Shown here: positions 1 to 10,170 of the stretch, piece by piece
Position numbering within the stretch: position 1 is the stretch's first letter
Layout of the letters: each line of letters begins with the position of its first letter
From: Welwitschia mirabilis
Lineage: Eukaryota > Gnetophyta > Gnetopsida > Welwitschiales
Assembly (NCBI GenBank): GCA_051453625.1
Contig: JBOZIK010000001.1
Span: 40,854,693-40,895,502 of the forward strand
Direction: 5' to 3'
DNA length: 40,810 bases
Program-made: the position numbers and the translations under genes
Notes under the pieces: generated by a model
Seen by the model: only the letters and a program-made list of their open reading frames with translations
Databases searched by the model: none
What the model was told of the DNA's origin: nothing

Positions 1-1282
1 ACTTGAGAAATTGGACTGGTTTTGTCAGATTTTAGCACCTTATAGTTCAGTTTCATTTCCTTCTTTTCTTTGGTGAGAGTCTTCACTACTCTGTTCAGAT
101 TATTTATCCTCTTAGCTAGCTTTTCACATTTATCATACAACTCTTGACATGTATCTTCTAACTCATCCTCTTCTTCATTGATCATATCCAAGTCATCAGG
201 CTCTGACGTGCTAAGAACATCTTTGAGTGATGGCACATTAGCTATAAAAATTAACCTTCTATCTTTGTCTAATTATTGATTTGAGTAAATTTTATCATCA
301 TTATTATCATTGTCTCATGTGATAATGAAAAAGGGATTCTTTGATTTCCTATTATCTCTTCTTGTGTTGGGGCACTTATTTGTCATGTAACCAAATCCTT
401 TGCATATGTAGCATTGGATCTCTTTACCTTTTTCTTGCTCCTTTCTATGTTTCAAATGACTCCTTTTTGAATTTCTACTTAATTCTCTTTCTTTTTTATT
501 CCTATGAAGAAATTTCTGAACCTTTTGGCTAAAAGAGCCACTTCATTATCATCCAAGTCCTTATCTGATCTTTCAGATCTATAGTCTTCCTGAATGCATT
601 TTAAAGTAATACCTTTGTTCTTATACTTAACAAATTTAAGCTCATAGGTTTGCAAATTACCTTAAAGTTCTTCTAGTACCATTGCATTTATGTTCTTGCT
701 CTTCTTGATAGCTATGACTTTTGGTTTGAATCTCTTAGATAGGGATCTCAAGACTTTTCTTACCACTTTTCCTTTATCCAAGAATTCTTTAAGGCTTGCC
801 ATCGAGTTTATGATATCAGTGAGTCTAGCAAAAAATTCCTGTAAGATCTCTTTTTCATCCATATGAATATCTTTAAATTTTGAAATAAGCATATGAAGTT
901 TAGCTTGTTTTATAGTTGAGGTTCCTTCATAAGATACTTCAAGAATGTCCCAAGCTTTCTTAGCATTATTACAATTTACTATACGCTTAAATTCATCTGC
1001 AAAAACTACACAAAATATGGCATTAAGAGCACAAACATCTATAGTATTTTTTGACTTATTAGTGAAGGTCCATTGATCTTGGGCTTTGGGAACTAGGATG
1101 GTGTTATCATTGACATCAGTTTGAGTTAACATAGGCATAGTGTAATCTTTACAAATAACTTCCTCTATGTTGACATCTAAAGATCTAAGAAATATTCTCA
1201 TTCTAGCTTTCTAATAAGCCTAGTTTAACCCATCAAACATAGGTGGCCAATAGATGGAAAATCCATCAAATGGATTACTCAT
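1..1282 (-). pseudogene. copia gag polyprotein, broken, cut by window edge
   Basis: Gag forms the particle that packages retrotransposon RNA. The start codon is at 1280-1282 (MSNPFDGF...), in frame with a 179-codon open stretch 662-1201. That stretch carries the UBN2-type gag core, with motifs AKKAWDILEV, EGTST and LISKFKDIHMDE. Two TAG stops interrupt the segment that in relatives reads like NYAYWKARMRIFL, and a TAA replaces a Gln codon just after VLEEL. Downstream, a zinc knuckle at 372-413 has CYIC then Tyr where CCHC needs His. Then comes an acidic stretch (EEEDELEDTCQELYDKCEKL) and a Lys-rich coiled segment reaching base 1. Nonfunctional through stops and loss of the knuckle His. Confidence 0.85.
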
Positions 1283-1333
1283 TTAAGAGTTCTAAAGTTA
1301 AGATTAGTTAAAATCTAAAGAAGACTTAACTTA

Positions 1334-1345
1334 GCTCTGATACTA
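1334..1345 (-). other. primer binding site of element Y (tRNA-iMet type)
   Basis: On the minus strand it reads TAGTATCAGAGC, two bases after the LTR end, one substitution from the plant copia primer site TGGTATCAGAGC, which pairs with the 3' end of initiator-Met tRNA. Confidence 0.8.
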
Positions 1346-1347
1346 AT

Positions 1348-2836
1348 TGATAGGATTGAGAACCCTAGAGGGGGGTGAATAGGTTCTTTAAAAAATATCC
1401 AACACAATATACTAAATTATCCAAACTTTAAACAAAACTTGCATCCAATACTTAACTAATCCAAAATGTGCATGTAAATAAGAAAATAATAGAAGTAAGG
1501 AAATAATAACTAAAAACATAAAAATACCAAATAGATGCACGTTGGATTTATAGTGGTTTGGAAAATCCCTTACTCCACTCTCGACAATTAGCCCATCCCC
1601 AAGCTAAATCTCGAAACTTCGTTACTCTACTAGATATTTCATGTTCACCTATAACCTTTATAAGCGGACTTTTCTAGGCTTAGTTTCAACCAAGGCTTGG
1701 TCTCAACCTTTTATAAAGCAAAGTAGTAATGTAGTGATGCCAAATATGCTTAGATATCACTCGTTCTTGTTTCAATAGGATTGATGGAGCTCTTTCCTAT
1801 ATATGTAAAATGGATGAAGCACAGGATCTGATCTTAAATGTAGAGATGAATACAAATAATAGATCCTTCTGGTTATAAGTATAAATGCCAAGATACAATA
1901 ATGAAATATCACAAGATTACAATGCTTGTTCCTTAGATCCAATAGATTAACACCATTGAAATTAGTTCCAAAAGATTTTATAGTCGTCTATCTCTTGTCT
2001 ATTTATATTAAAAGGCTTTTAAGGTTTATTACATTTGAAATGTACTTTCAACGACCATAAATCTCTAGAAAATGGCTAGAAATGGCTATCCAATGGCTAC
2101 ATAACGAATACATAATGACTAGAAAATTTATATTCCATTCCATCTAGTCGATCCCTCAAAAGTTTAGTCGATCCTATCTAGTGATGTAACTTATATAGGT
2201 CGCCTGATAGAAAATTTTAGTCACCACAATTCTTATGGATTCATGTCCTGTTAACCCCATTTGGGTTCAGGTGATCCCAGTCCAGTTGCCTGCTACAAAA
2301 TCTGGTCACCCACTTAACATGATAAAATTCTTTCCAGTTTTTAGTATTAGGTCTAGTTGACCCCTTGAGGTGTCCATTCGACCCAATGATGATTGGCTCA
2401 GGAGTATTAGCTGCAAAGTGCTCAGGTCTAGTTAGCTCCATCATAGGTCTGGTCCACCCCTTTTCATTTAATCTAGGGATATTATTTATTAGGTCCTCAA
2501 ATCTAGTTAACCCCATAAAGGTCTGGTCGACCCCTTGTCATTCGGTTCAGGGACATTGGTTCTTAAGGTTACAAGTTTCATTGACTCCATCAGAAATCCA
2601 GTCGACTCCTCTTGATGCAGTTCATTTTCTATCTGCTTCAAGTGCGGTCAACCACTTAAAAATCCAGTCGACCCTCAAGAGGATAAAAGAACTGACAGGT
2701 CTCTAATGCTTAGAAATTGATGGTTTCGATTTCATCTTTTGACTTACAAGTAATTTACATCTTCTACACAAGATACAAAAAATTTGCTATACATAAAACA
2801 TTATTTTGACATCAATTAGCAAAACATAAACTAACA
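1348..2836 (-). repeat. LTR of element Y (complete, 1489 bp)
   Basis: Minus-strand ends are TGTTAG...CCTATCA. It aligns along its length with the LTRs at 10171-11824, 14321-15933, 16764-18188 and 22792-24188. The promoter-distal half (about 2130-2700) is filled with intact and decayed GGTCGACC palindromes. A TATAAATAG box lies at 1999-2007. Two copies of the 'AGGCTTAGTCT' unit lie near 1670-1715. Small ORFs on both strands across 2241-2706 are only readings of these repeats. Confidence 0.85.
1999..2007 (-). promoter_or_regulatory. TATA box of LTR Y
   Basis: Minus strand reads TATAAATAG. The same box is at the matching place in LTRs 14321-15933 and 22792-24188, and near-identical in 16764-18188, which supports it as the LTR core promoter. 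Confidence 0.65.
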
Positions 2837-3561
2837 TGGTTGATCCTATCTGGTGTTCTGACTTACACAAGTCACCCTAGTAAAGTTTTTGGTCATCCTA
2901 GTTTCTTATAGCTCCATGTTCGATCGATCCCTCAAGGTCTGGTTGATCCTCATCAGATCATCCGCAATGCTATCAGTTACCTGCTAGTCTTGATAAAAGA
3001 TCATTCCAATTTCTTGCATCAAGTCTAGTCGACCCCTTCAGGTTTTCTATTAACCCCATGACGATCGACTTGGGGATATCAACTGTAAGGTTCTTAGGTT
3101 CGACTGACTCCTTTAAAATTCTGATCAACTCCTTGATAATAAATTTAGAAGTACTAGTCTTAGATTTCATAGATTCAGTCGACCCCATCATAGATCTAAT
3201 CAATCCCTTGACATTCAGTTCAGGGATATTGTTCCTAGGTCAATAAATCCAGTCAACCCTATAAAAGGTCTAGTCGACCTCTTATAATTCAGTTTAGGGA
3301 TACTATTCTCAGGATCATATGTCTAGTGGATCCCCTTAGAAATCCAATCTACCTGTCTGAATTCAGTTCATTTTTGAGTGTCTGCTCTAGGTGTGATCAA
3401 CCCCTTGAAAGTCTACTCGATCCCTCAATAGGGTAAATGAACTTAATAGGTTTTTTAGCTTTAATATCTAACCTGTAATTGATTAACATCTTCTGCATAA
3501 GATATACAAAATTTACTTCATAGAAAACATTAGTTTGACATTAACAAAACATAATCTAATA
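2837..3561 (-). repeat. 3' LTR of element X, first 725 bp only
   Basis: Starts on the minus strand at 3561 directly after a polypurine tract (TATTAGATTATG, with TA for the canonical TG). It matches the start of the other family LTRs, contains the GGTCGACC-type repeats, and stops at 2837 where the complete LTR of Y begins. The remaining 3' half is expected beyond the left window edge, after the other end of Y. Confidence 0.75.
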
Positions 3562-3562
3562 A

Positions 3563-3573
3563 TCTCCCCCTTT
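3563..3573 (-). other. polypurine tract next to 3' LTR of X
   Basis: Minus strand AAAGGGGGAGA, preceded by CCATCAATGTC and one base before the LTR. This is where plus-strand DNA synthesis would prime. Element P has the same tract at the same distance from its LTR. Confidence 0.75.
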
Positions 3574-4075
3574 GACATTGATGGCAAATAATATTTAGTT
3601 GTGGAAATATTTATCATTAAGACTGAGAAAAATTCCCATCAAAAAATTCTTGTTTTTCTTTGTAAAATATTAGGGCTTTTGAAACCGTTTGAAGACATTT
3701 TGATAAGTAAAATTTTATGCTAAAATAGAAACAGTTTTAAAGTGCACAATTGGAGAGTTAAGAACACAATATGTCTGAAAAGCATAATGTGATTACATAA
3801 ACCATTTAACATATAGATTATTAATAATTTTAGAGTTAATTTCCAATATGGGATAACAATATTTGAGTCTATAGGATAATAACGTTTGAAACTTTAATAT
3901 TCATCATTGAAAAATGTGAAGTTCATATGAATTGCACTAAAAAATTTAAGATACCAATTGAAAACATATAACTAAGTGCATGTTGATTCCATTAAACATA
4001 AGCATGACAGAATAAAAGTACTCATTAATAGCATACCACATTTAAAGGCATAAGCAATGAACAACAAATAACTAA

Positions 4076-4088
4076 TTCTTCTCCTTTT
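4076..4088 (-). other. second, internal polypurine tract of X
   Basis: Minus strand AAAAGGAGAAGAA, preceded by CCATTAATGTC, the same leader as the LTR-proximal tract about 500 bases downstream. It lies just after the end of ORF E. Doubled PPTs are described for Sireviruses. Confidence 0.6.
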
Positions 4089-4143
4089 GACATTAATGGT
4101 AAATGAGAGAACAAAAGCACATAAGCAAAACATAATTAAATTT

Positions 4144-5187
4144 CTAATTAGATTCCTCTTCCTCTTTTTCTTTCTCTTTAGAATCTTCTTCTGAATCTTC
4201 TTCTTCATCTCATCCCATGCATGCTAAGCTAGTGGCCTCTACTGAAGTATCAACAATGTCATACCCAGTTGTTATGAGTGCTTCCTTTATATGTCTAGTA
4301 TGGAAATCAATCCATCTCAGGTATTAAAAAGTCTCATTAAGAGAGGCTTCCTTTGGAGAAAGTAACTTTGATAACTTCTTAGAAGGGACAAAGATGTGCA
4401 TACAAGATAGTGTTGCACACCCAATTGGTGTCATGGGTTATAAGTTTTCAAGCTTTGGATAAAAGGATACATGAAAATGATGGCATAAATTTATGATAAG
4501 CACAGAGTAGGATAAGGTCTTAGTCTTGTGATACTCCAACTGAGAGACCATATTCTTTAGTATGATGGCAGGAGCATTAATAGAATGATAAAGATCAACC
4601 AGATACATCAAATATGTTCTATAGCTAGAGGCCTCATCATGATGCCCCACTAATGGTAGAAAATTATAAGTAAAAATCAAATGAATAGAATGGTACTTAA
4701 ATGTAAGTAGTAAAGTGAAAAGGGTGTGTTTCCAAGTGTGATTCTTACCACAGATCTCTCTTGTCATTGCTGCTTTATCTTCCATGGTATCATGAAGAGG
4801 CTAAAAATCTTTATAATCATCTCTAAAAAGATGTAACATTAGAGATAAGATTTGTAATAATCCTTAGCCGCTTCCCCAAAATAAGGGTTTCAAAGGTTTC
4901 TGAATAATTATTATAAGTTGCATTACAATAAAATATACAAGTAAGAAAAGGATAAGTAAAACTAGGAACATCTAAAAAATTGTTAAGACCTAATTTCTAA
5001 GGATCTAAATCACTTCTCTAAGCTCTCTAAGCTTTAAGATTATCATAGACCATTTTTGACAAATAGGTTTCTTTTTAAACTTCTTTAAAAACTTTTCAAT
5101 GTCCTTCTCATCCATCCCTTAGTAAAAGACTACAGGATCTCTTCTTGGAGTTTTATTAACTTTCTACCTTGAAGATCTGGTAGTCAT
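4144..5187 (-). pseudogene. ORF E of element X: 'putative plant transposon protein'-like, broken
   Basis: The start is the ATG at 5185-5187 (MTTRSSR), matching MATSSSR in copy Z. The end is the TAG at 4144-4146 after an acidic Lys/Glu tail (EEDSKEKEKEEESN). In the best-kept part, 4438-4785 (115 codons), the motifs MEDKAAMTREICG, HTWKHTLFTLLLTFKYHSIH, GHHDEASSYRTYLMYLVD and INAPAIILKNM resemble the plant 'putative plant transposon protein' family, often found in LTR elements. Its biochemical role is unknown to me. Start and stop are in one frame overall, but the middle (about 4860-5000) reads only in a shifted frame (FLDVPSFTYPFLTC), so there are compensating shifts plus several stops. An envelope-like label is sometimes given to ORFs here; I see no clear signal peptide or membrane anchor. 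Confidence 0.65.
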
Positions 5188-5689
5188 TTCTACCTTCTTT
5201 AAGAACTTGGAAGCAAGAAAAATGAGAGAAAATAATTAGATCTAAGAGTAAAGCTCTGAATTTGGAAGAAAAAATTATAGATCTGAGAGATAGAGAGGGC
5301 TAGAACACAATGAAAATGAATCAGGAGCCTCCTTCATTTATAGAGGTAATAAAATAAGGTGATTTGAAGAGTGAAATTAGGTCCCGTAATGGTAATTTTG
5401 CACTGTGATCTATTAGGTCTAGTTAATCAGTCAAAGTTTTAGTCAATCTATTGAGATGCAGCTAGTCACCTGAACCTCTTCTAGTCGACCAAATTATGGA
5501 TCTAATTGACCATCTTATAATTAGCTATAGAATGATGATTTAACCCCTAATTCACATTTGTAATCCATTAAAAAAATTATAGAAATGGGTTTTTACTTCA
5601 CAATTTTCCAAAAAAAGTCTAGTTATACTAAAATTTAAGCCAGTGTTTCCATTTTTAATATTGTACTTCATATAATTTAACTGATAATT
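5188..5689 (-). other. non-coding stretch between protease remnant and ORF E in X
   Basis: About 500 bases without a supportable frame. It carries GGTCGAC-like words near 5400-5520, as in the LTRs, and aligns with 7657-8150 of element Z. The junction from the protease-side sequence into this stretch lies near 5640-5700. Confidence 0.5.
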
Positions 5690-7068
5690 GTATAAATTCA
5701 TACGAGTATCTATTTGATAAATATTATCTATTCAATTTGAAGTAAGAACAAAAAAATTTATTTTTACATTCATAGTTTTACATTTTGATTTTTGAAATAC
5801 TATTTTATGACCTTTGTCATATAATTGAATGATACTTAATAAGTTATGCTTCAAGCCATTCACATACAATACATCATTAAGTTTAGATAAATTACTTTTT
5901 TTGATACATCCTATGCCTTATATTCTTAAGTTTTGATTGTTTCTAAAAGTAACATCTCCTTTATCAATACTTCTCAAGTGTTAAGAACTTAATCTTTCTT
6001 TTGTCATGTGCCTTGAGCATCACTATCTAAGTATCAACTATTTGTACTTGATCCTTTAAGAGCTATCTATGTTAAAAGACTTTTAAGATTATTAGCTCTT
6101 ACCCACTTAATCTTATTAGACTTATATAGTATACTTCTTTTATGAGAAAATTTAAATGGTAAAGAATCCATAGAATTTAAAAAAAGTATTAACTTTTTGA
6201 TATTGTAAAATAACTTTGAATGTCTAATTTTACCATAAAAATTATATGAAATACATTTTCTAGTTACTTATTTTTATGGATTTTGGGAAATGAAGCCAAT
6301 ACCTAATTTATCTCTAGTAGATTTCCACACTTCAAGCATCTCTTCTAACTTAAAAGAACCACTAGAAAATTTATTAATAAAGAAAGATAGATCTTTTACC
6401 TATGATAAGAGATTGTTATTGTTATATTTTAGCACATTGTACTTCATTTCTATTTCCTTATTTTCTTTGATGAGGGAATTCACTACTTTTTTCAAATCAT
6501 TTATTCTTTTTGCTAGCTTTTCACATTCTTAATATAGCTCATAACATGTATCCTCTAGCTTGTTCTCTTCTTTATAGATTATGTTTATGTTATTAGACTC
6601 TAATGTGCTAGGTAAGTTTTTTAGACAAGGTACAATGGCCATAAAGGATAACCTTCTGTCTCTATCTAACTCCTGACTTGAACTATTATCGTCATCATCA
6701 TTCTTATTACCCCATGTTGCAATAAAAGAAGGATTCCTTGTTTTTCTATTATCTTTTTTTATGCTTAAGAACTTATTTATCATATGACGAAATTATTTAC
6801 ATAAGTAGCATTAGATTTATTTACATTTTTCTTGCTCCTTTCTATATTTCAGATGACTTCATTTTAAATTTCTACTTGACTCATGTTTCTTTAACTTTCT
6901 ATGTAGAAACTTCCTGGATCTTCTAGCTAAGAGAACCACTTCATCATTATCCAAGTTCTCATCTGATCTTTTAGATTTGTATTCTTTCTACACACATTTC
7001 AAGGTAATATCTTTCTTTTTATCTTTAACAAATTTAATTTCATAAATTTGTAAATTACTTTGTAGTTC
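5690..7068 (-). pseudogene. copia gag C-terminal half and protease start of element X, broken
   Basis: On the minus strand the frame opens at the gap with ELQSNLQIYEIKFVKDKKKD, equivalent to gag just after LEEL in copy Y. A first zinc knuckle near 6780-6820 is damaged (CYLC kept, final Cys lost). An acidic stretch (KLEDTCYELY) and a coiled Lys-rich segment follow. A second knuckle near 6210-6240 has lost its first Cys. The linker FPFKF and the protease start YLDSD follow near 6010-6050, with Asp where the aspartic protease needs the Gly of DSG. The remnant ends near 5690 at a DNVYRID-like motif, after which pol is missing. Many stops and shifts. Confidence 0.7.
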
Positions 7069-7168
7069 NNNNNNNNNNNNNNNNNNNNNNNNNNNNNNNN
7101 NNNNNNNNNNNNNNNNNNNNNNNNNNNNNNNNNNNNNNNNNNNNNNNNNNNNNNNNNNNNNNNNNNNN
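7069..7168. other. assembly gap, 100 N
   Basis: Exactly 100 N, the usual placeholder for unknown length. Minus-strand logic runs from the middle of ORF E of Z into the middle of gag of X, so the true gap should contain the end of Z, at least one LTR and the start of X. Confidence 0.95.
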
Positions 7169-7656
7169 GTAAGCAAAGAATTGTTAAGGGTGTTCTTTCA
7201 GGTGTGAGTCTTATCACAAATCTTCCTTGTGACTATAGGTTTGTCTTCTATGGTCTCATGAAGAGGCCAAAACTCTTCATAGTTACCTCTAGAAAGATCA
7301 GTAAGATCAAAGATAAGATGTGCAATAACCCTCAGCTATTTCCCCAAAATAAGGGTTTCAAGGGTTCCTGAATCATGATCATAAGTTGCTTTACAATAAA
7401 ACGTACAAGTAAGAAAAGGATAAGCAAAACCAGAAACATCGAGAAAATAATCAATATCTTGATTTCTTAGGATTTAAATCACTTTCTTAAGCTCTTTAAG
7501 CTCTAAGGTTACCATAGACTGTTCTTGACAAATAAGCTTCTTGTCGAACTTCTCTAAAAAATTTTCAATGTCATCCTTAAACAGCCCTTGGTGGAAGATA
7601 GAAGCATCCCTTACTAGAGTTCCTTTGAATCTATTTCTTGAAGAGCTTGTAGCCAT
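7169..7656 (-). pseudogene. ORF E of element Z, N-terminal part, broken and cut by gap
   Basis: The start MATSSSRNRFKG is at 7654-7656. The first 60-odd codons are open to a stop at 7474 (DDIENFLEKFDKKLICQEQ). After a stop and a shift, motifs DVSGFAYPFLTC, FWPLHETIEDKPIVTRKICD follow and run into the gap. It matches ORF E of X along this length, at clearly lower than allelic identity. Same family and same unknown role as the X copy. Confidence 0.6.
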
Positions 7657-8149
7657 TTCTACCTTTTTCAAGAGCTTGAAAGTAAGAAAAATAAGAGAAA
7701 ATAACTAGATGAGCAAAACTCTAGATTTAAAGGGGGGGTTTAAGACACAATGAAAATAAATCAAGAGCCTCTTTCATTTATAGAGATGGTGAAATAGGGA
7801 AATTAGAAGAGTGAAATCAGGTCTACTAATAGTACTTTTACACTGTGACCCATCAGGTCTGGTCGATTGGTTTAAGTTCTAGTCGACACATCGAGATGTG
7901 GGTCTACATTATAGGAAGAAATTTAGACGATCAGGCTTTCAAGCCAATCAACTAACCACATTTGGTTAACTAAATTATGGATCTAATTGATCACCCTGCA
8001 ATTAGCTAGAGGATAAGGAGTTAACCTCTAATTCATGTTTATGATCAATAAGAAAGTTTTGGAAATGGGGTTTCACATTAGAATTTTCTAGAAAACATTT
8101 AGTTCTATCAAAATTTAAGTCAATATTTTCATTTTCAATGTTGTTGTTT
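7657..8149 (-). other. non-coding stretch between protease remnant and ORF E in Z
   Basis: Aligns with 5188-5689 of X. It includes TCGAC-type words near 7860-7900. No reading frame is supportable. The junction to protease-side sequence lies near 8110-8180. Confidence 0.5.
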
Positions 8150-10139
8150 ATATAATTTAACTAATCATTGCACAAATTCACATGCGTGTCTATTCTATAA
8201 ACATTATCTACTCAATTTGCAATAAGGACAACTTCATTTCACATTTATTATTTCACATTTTAATTTTTCAAACACTATTTTGTAACCTTTGTTATACAAT
8301 TGACTAATACTCAACAAGTTATGCTTCAAACCATTTACATATAACACATCATTAAGTTTAGGTAACTTTCCTCCTTTGATGCATTCTATACCTTCTATTC
8401 TTGCTTTTTCATTATTTTCAAAAGTAACATCTTCTCCATCAATACTTCTTAAGTGTTAAAAATTTAATCTTTTTTCCATTATCCACTGTTTAAGTACCAG
8501 CTATTTACACTTGATCCTTTGAGAGCTATTTGTGTTAAAAGACTTTTAAGATTATTAGCTCTTACCCACCTAGTCTTGTTAAACTTATGTGGTACACTTC
8601 TTTTAGGAATAAATTTAAATGGAAAAGAATTTAAAGAATCTAAAAAAAGCATTAACTTTTTAATATTGTAAAATAATTTTGAATATCTAATTTTACCACA
8701 AAAATTACATGAAACTCTAAAAGTTACATTATCTATTTACCTAATCTTATTGATTTTGAGAAATACCTGATTTGTCTCTAGTACATTTTTAAAATCTAAG
8801 TATTTGTTCTAAATTAGAAGAACAACCATAAAATTTACTAACAAAGAAGGATATATCTTTTATCTATGACAAGAGAATGATATTGTCATATTTTAACACA
8901 TTGTACTTTATTTCTATTTCCTCCTTCTCTTTGATGAGGGACTTTACTACTTTGTTCAAATCATTTATTCTTTTTGTTAGCTTTTCAATTATTTATATAG
9001 CTCATGACACGTATCCTCTAGCTCATTCTCTTTCTCATTGATTATGTTCAAATCATTAGGCCCTGATGTGCTAGGTAAGTTTTTGAGAGAAGGCACAATT
9101 GCCATGAAGGATACTCTTCTGTCTCTGTCTGACTCTTGACCTAAACTATTGTCATCATCATTATCCTCATTATCTCATATTATAACAAAAGAAGGATTTC
9201 TTGTTTTTCTATTGTCAATTTTTATGTTTGAACACTTATTTACCATATGATCAAATCTTTTGCATGAGTAGCATTAGATTTCTTTACCTTTTTCTTTCTC
9301 CTATATGTATTTTAGATGATTCGTTTTCGAGTTTATATTTGACTCACCTTCCTTTTTCTTTCTATGTAAAAACTTCCTAAATCTTCTGGCTAGGAGAGCC
9401 ACTTCATCATCATCCAAGTCCTCATCTAATCTTTCATACCTACATTCTTCTTGCACACATTTCAAGGTAATACTTTTCTTTTTATGTTTAATAAATTTAA
9501 GTTCATAGGTTTATAGATTACCTTGTAGCTCTTCTAATGCCATTGCATTTATTTTATTGCTCTTTTGATGGCTATGACCTTTGGATCAATCTTTTTGGTA
9601 GAAATCTCAATAGCTTTTTGACCACCTTTCCTTTATCCAACCATTCTACAAGGCTTGCTATAGAGTTTATAATATCAGTGAGTCTTACAAAGGACTCCTA
9701 CAAAGTCTCCTCCTTATCATACAGATGTCTTAAAACTGAGAAATAAGCATTTGAATTTTTTCTTGCTTTACAGTTGAAATTTCTTTGTGTAATACCTCAA
9801 GAATATCCCAAGCCTTTTTAACATGATTACAATTCACCATGTGTTTAAACTCATTTGCATAAACTATTCAAAATATTGCATTAAGGGCACAGGCATCTAT
9901 GGTAGCTTTGGTTTTATCAGTGGTACTCCATTAATCTTGGAATTTGGAAACTAAAGTGGTATTATCATTGGCATCCATTTTTGACATCATAGGCATAAAA
10001 TAATACTTATAGATAACTTCTTCTTTATTATCATTTAAGATCTAAAAAAAATTCTCATTTTAGCTTTCTAGCATGCATAGTTTGATTTGTCAAACATGGG
10101 TGGATGACTGGTGAAAAAACCATCAGATGGATTACTCAT
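8150..10139 (-). pseudogene. copia gag and protease start of element Z, broken
   Basis: Gag starts at the ATG at 10137-10139 (MSNPSDGFF). Frames shift several times. Recognisable pieces in order: KAKMRIFFRS; the UBN2 core as short fragments; RLTDIINSIASL; DEDLDDDEVALLARRFRKFL near 9360-9420; a first zinc knuckle CYSCKRFDHMVNKC (complete CCHC) near 9230-9275; the acidic ELEDTCHELY; a coiled segment; a second knuckle CNFCGKI with its His and last Cys lost; the linker FPFKFIPKRSVP; and the protease start WYLNSG near 8480-8500, with Asn for the catalytic Asp. The downstream HNLLSVSQL-like segment remains, ending near 8180 at DNVYRID. Compared with X this copy keeps the gag front and one intact knuckle. 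Confidence 0.75.
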
Positions 10140-10156
10140 TGTAGGGTTCTAACTTA

Positions 10157-10168
10157 GCTTAAATACCA
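10157..10168 (-). other. degenerate primer binding site of element Z
   Basis: Minus strand TGGTATTTAAGC, two bases from the LTR end. The first seven bases match TGGTATCAGAGC and the middle is mutated. Confidence 0.6.
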
Positions 10169-10170
10169 AT

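Larger units (their letters stand above)
1..2836 (-). mobile_element. Ty1/copia element Y, 5' part only (LTR, primer site, gag), nested in element X
   Basis: Read on the minus strand this is a 5' LTR (2836 to 1348), a tRNA-iMet-like primer site and a gag pseudogene that runs off the left edge. The LTR has TG...CA ends. It abuts, at 2836/2837, the first 725 bases of another LTR of the same family, so Y appears to have inserted into the 3' LTR of X. Protease and later domains of Y, if present, lie outside the window. Family assignment to copia is firm from gag and the primer site; Sirevirus lineage is inferred from relatives in this window. Confidence 0.85.
2837..7068 (-). mobile_element. Ty1/copia deletion derivative X (gag-C, protease start, ORF E, PPTs, truncated 3' LTR)
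   Basis: In minus-strand order: gag from just after the LEEL position, the second zinc knuckle, the protease start, an untranslated stretch, ORF E, two polypurine tracts, then the first 725 bases of a 3' LTR interrupted by element Y. Integrase, reverse transcriptase and RNase H are absent between protease and E. The 5' LTR and gag front are missing in gap 7069-7168. The same order and the same junction occur in element Z, so X belongs to a non-autonomous subfamily or a duplicated locus. Confidence 0.75.

Noticed and set aside
341-532. 63-codon plus-strand ORF, very hydrophobic
   Set aside because: Antisense of the gag zinc-knuckle region of Y. The same shadow recurs at 6738-6926 and, for other parts of gag, at 6290-6532 and 9537-9746.
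2241-3246. ORFs on both strands (2241-2516, 2365-2706, 2973-3203, 3058-3246)
   Set aside because: They lie in LTR palindrome arrays and their peptides (STRP / LVDP type repeats) are translations of the repeat in various frames. Similar ORFs recur at 15329-15620, 17051-17305 and 23186-23386.
3972-4208. 78-codon minus-strand ORF with a Lys-rich start
   Set aside because: Shifted-frame reading of the acidic tail of ORF E and the non-coding DNA after it.
6988-7217. ORFs reading through the N run
   Set aside because: Translation through 100 N is meaningless; the flanks belong to different element parts.
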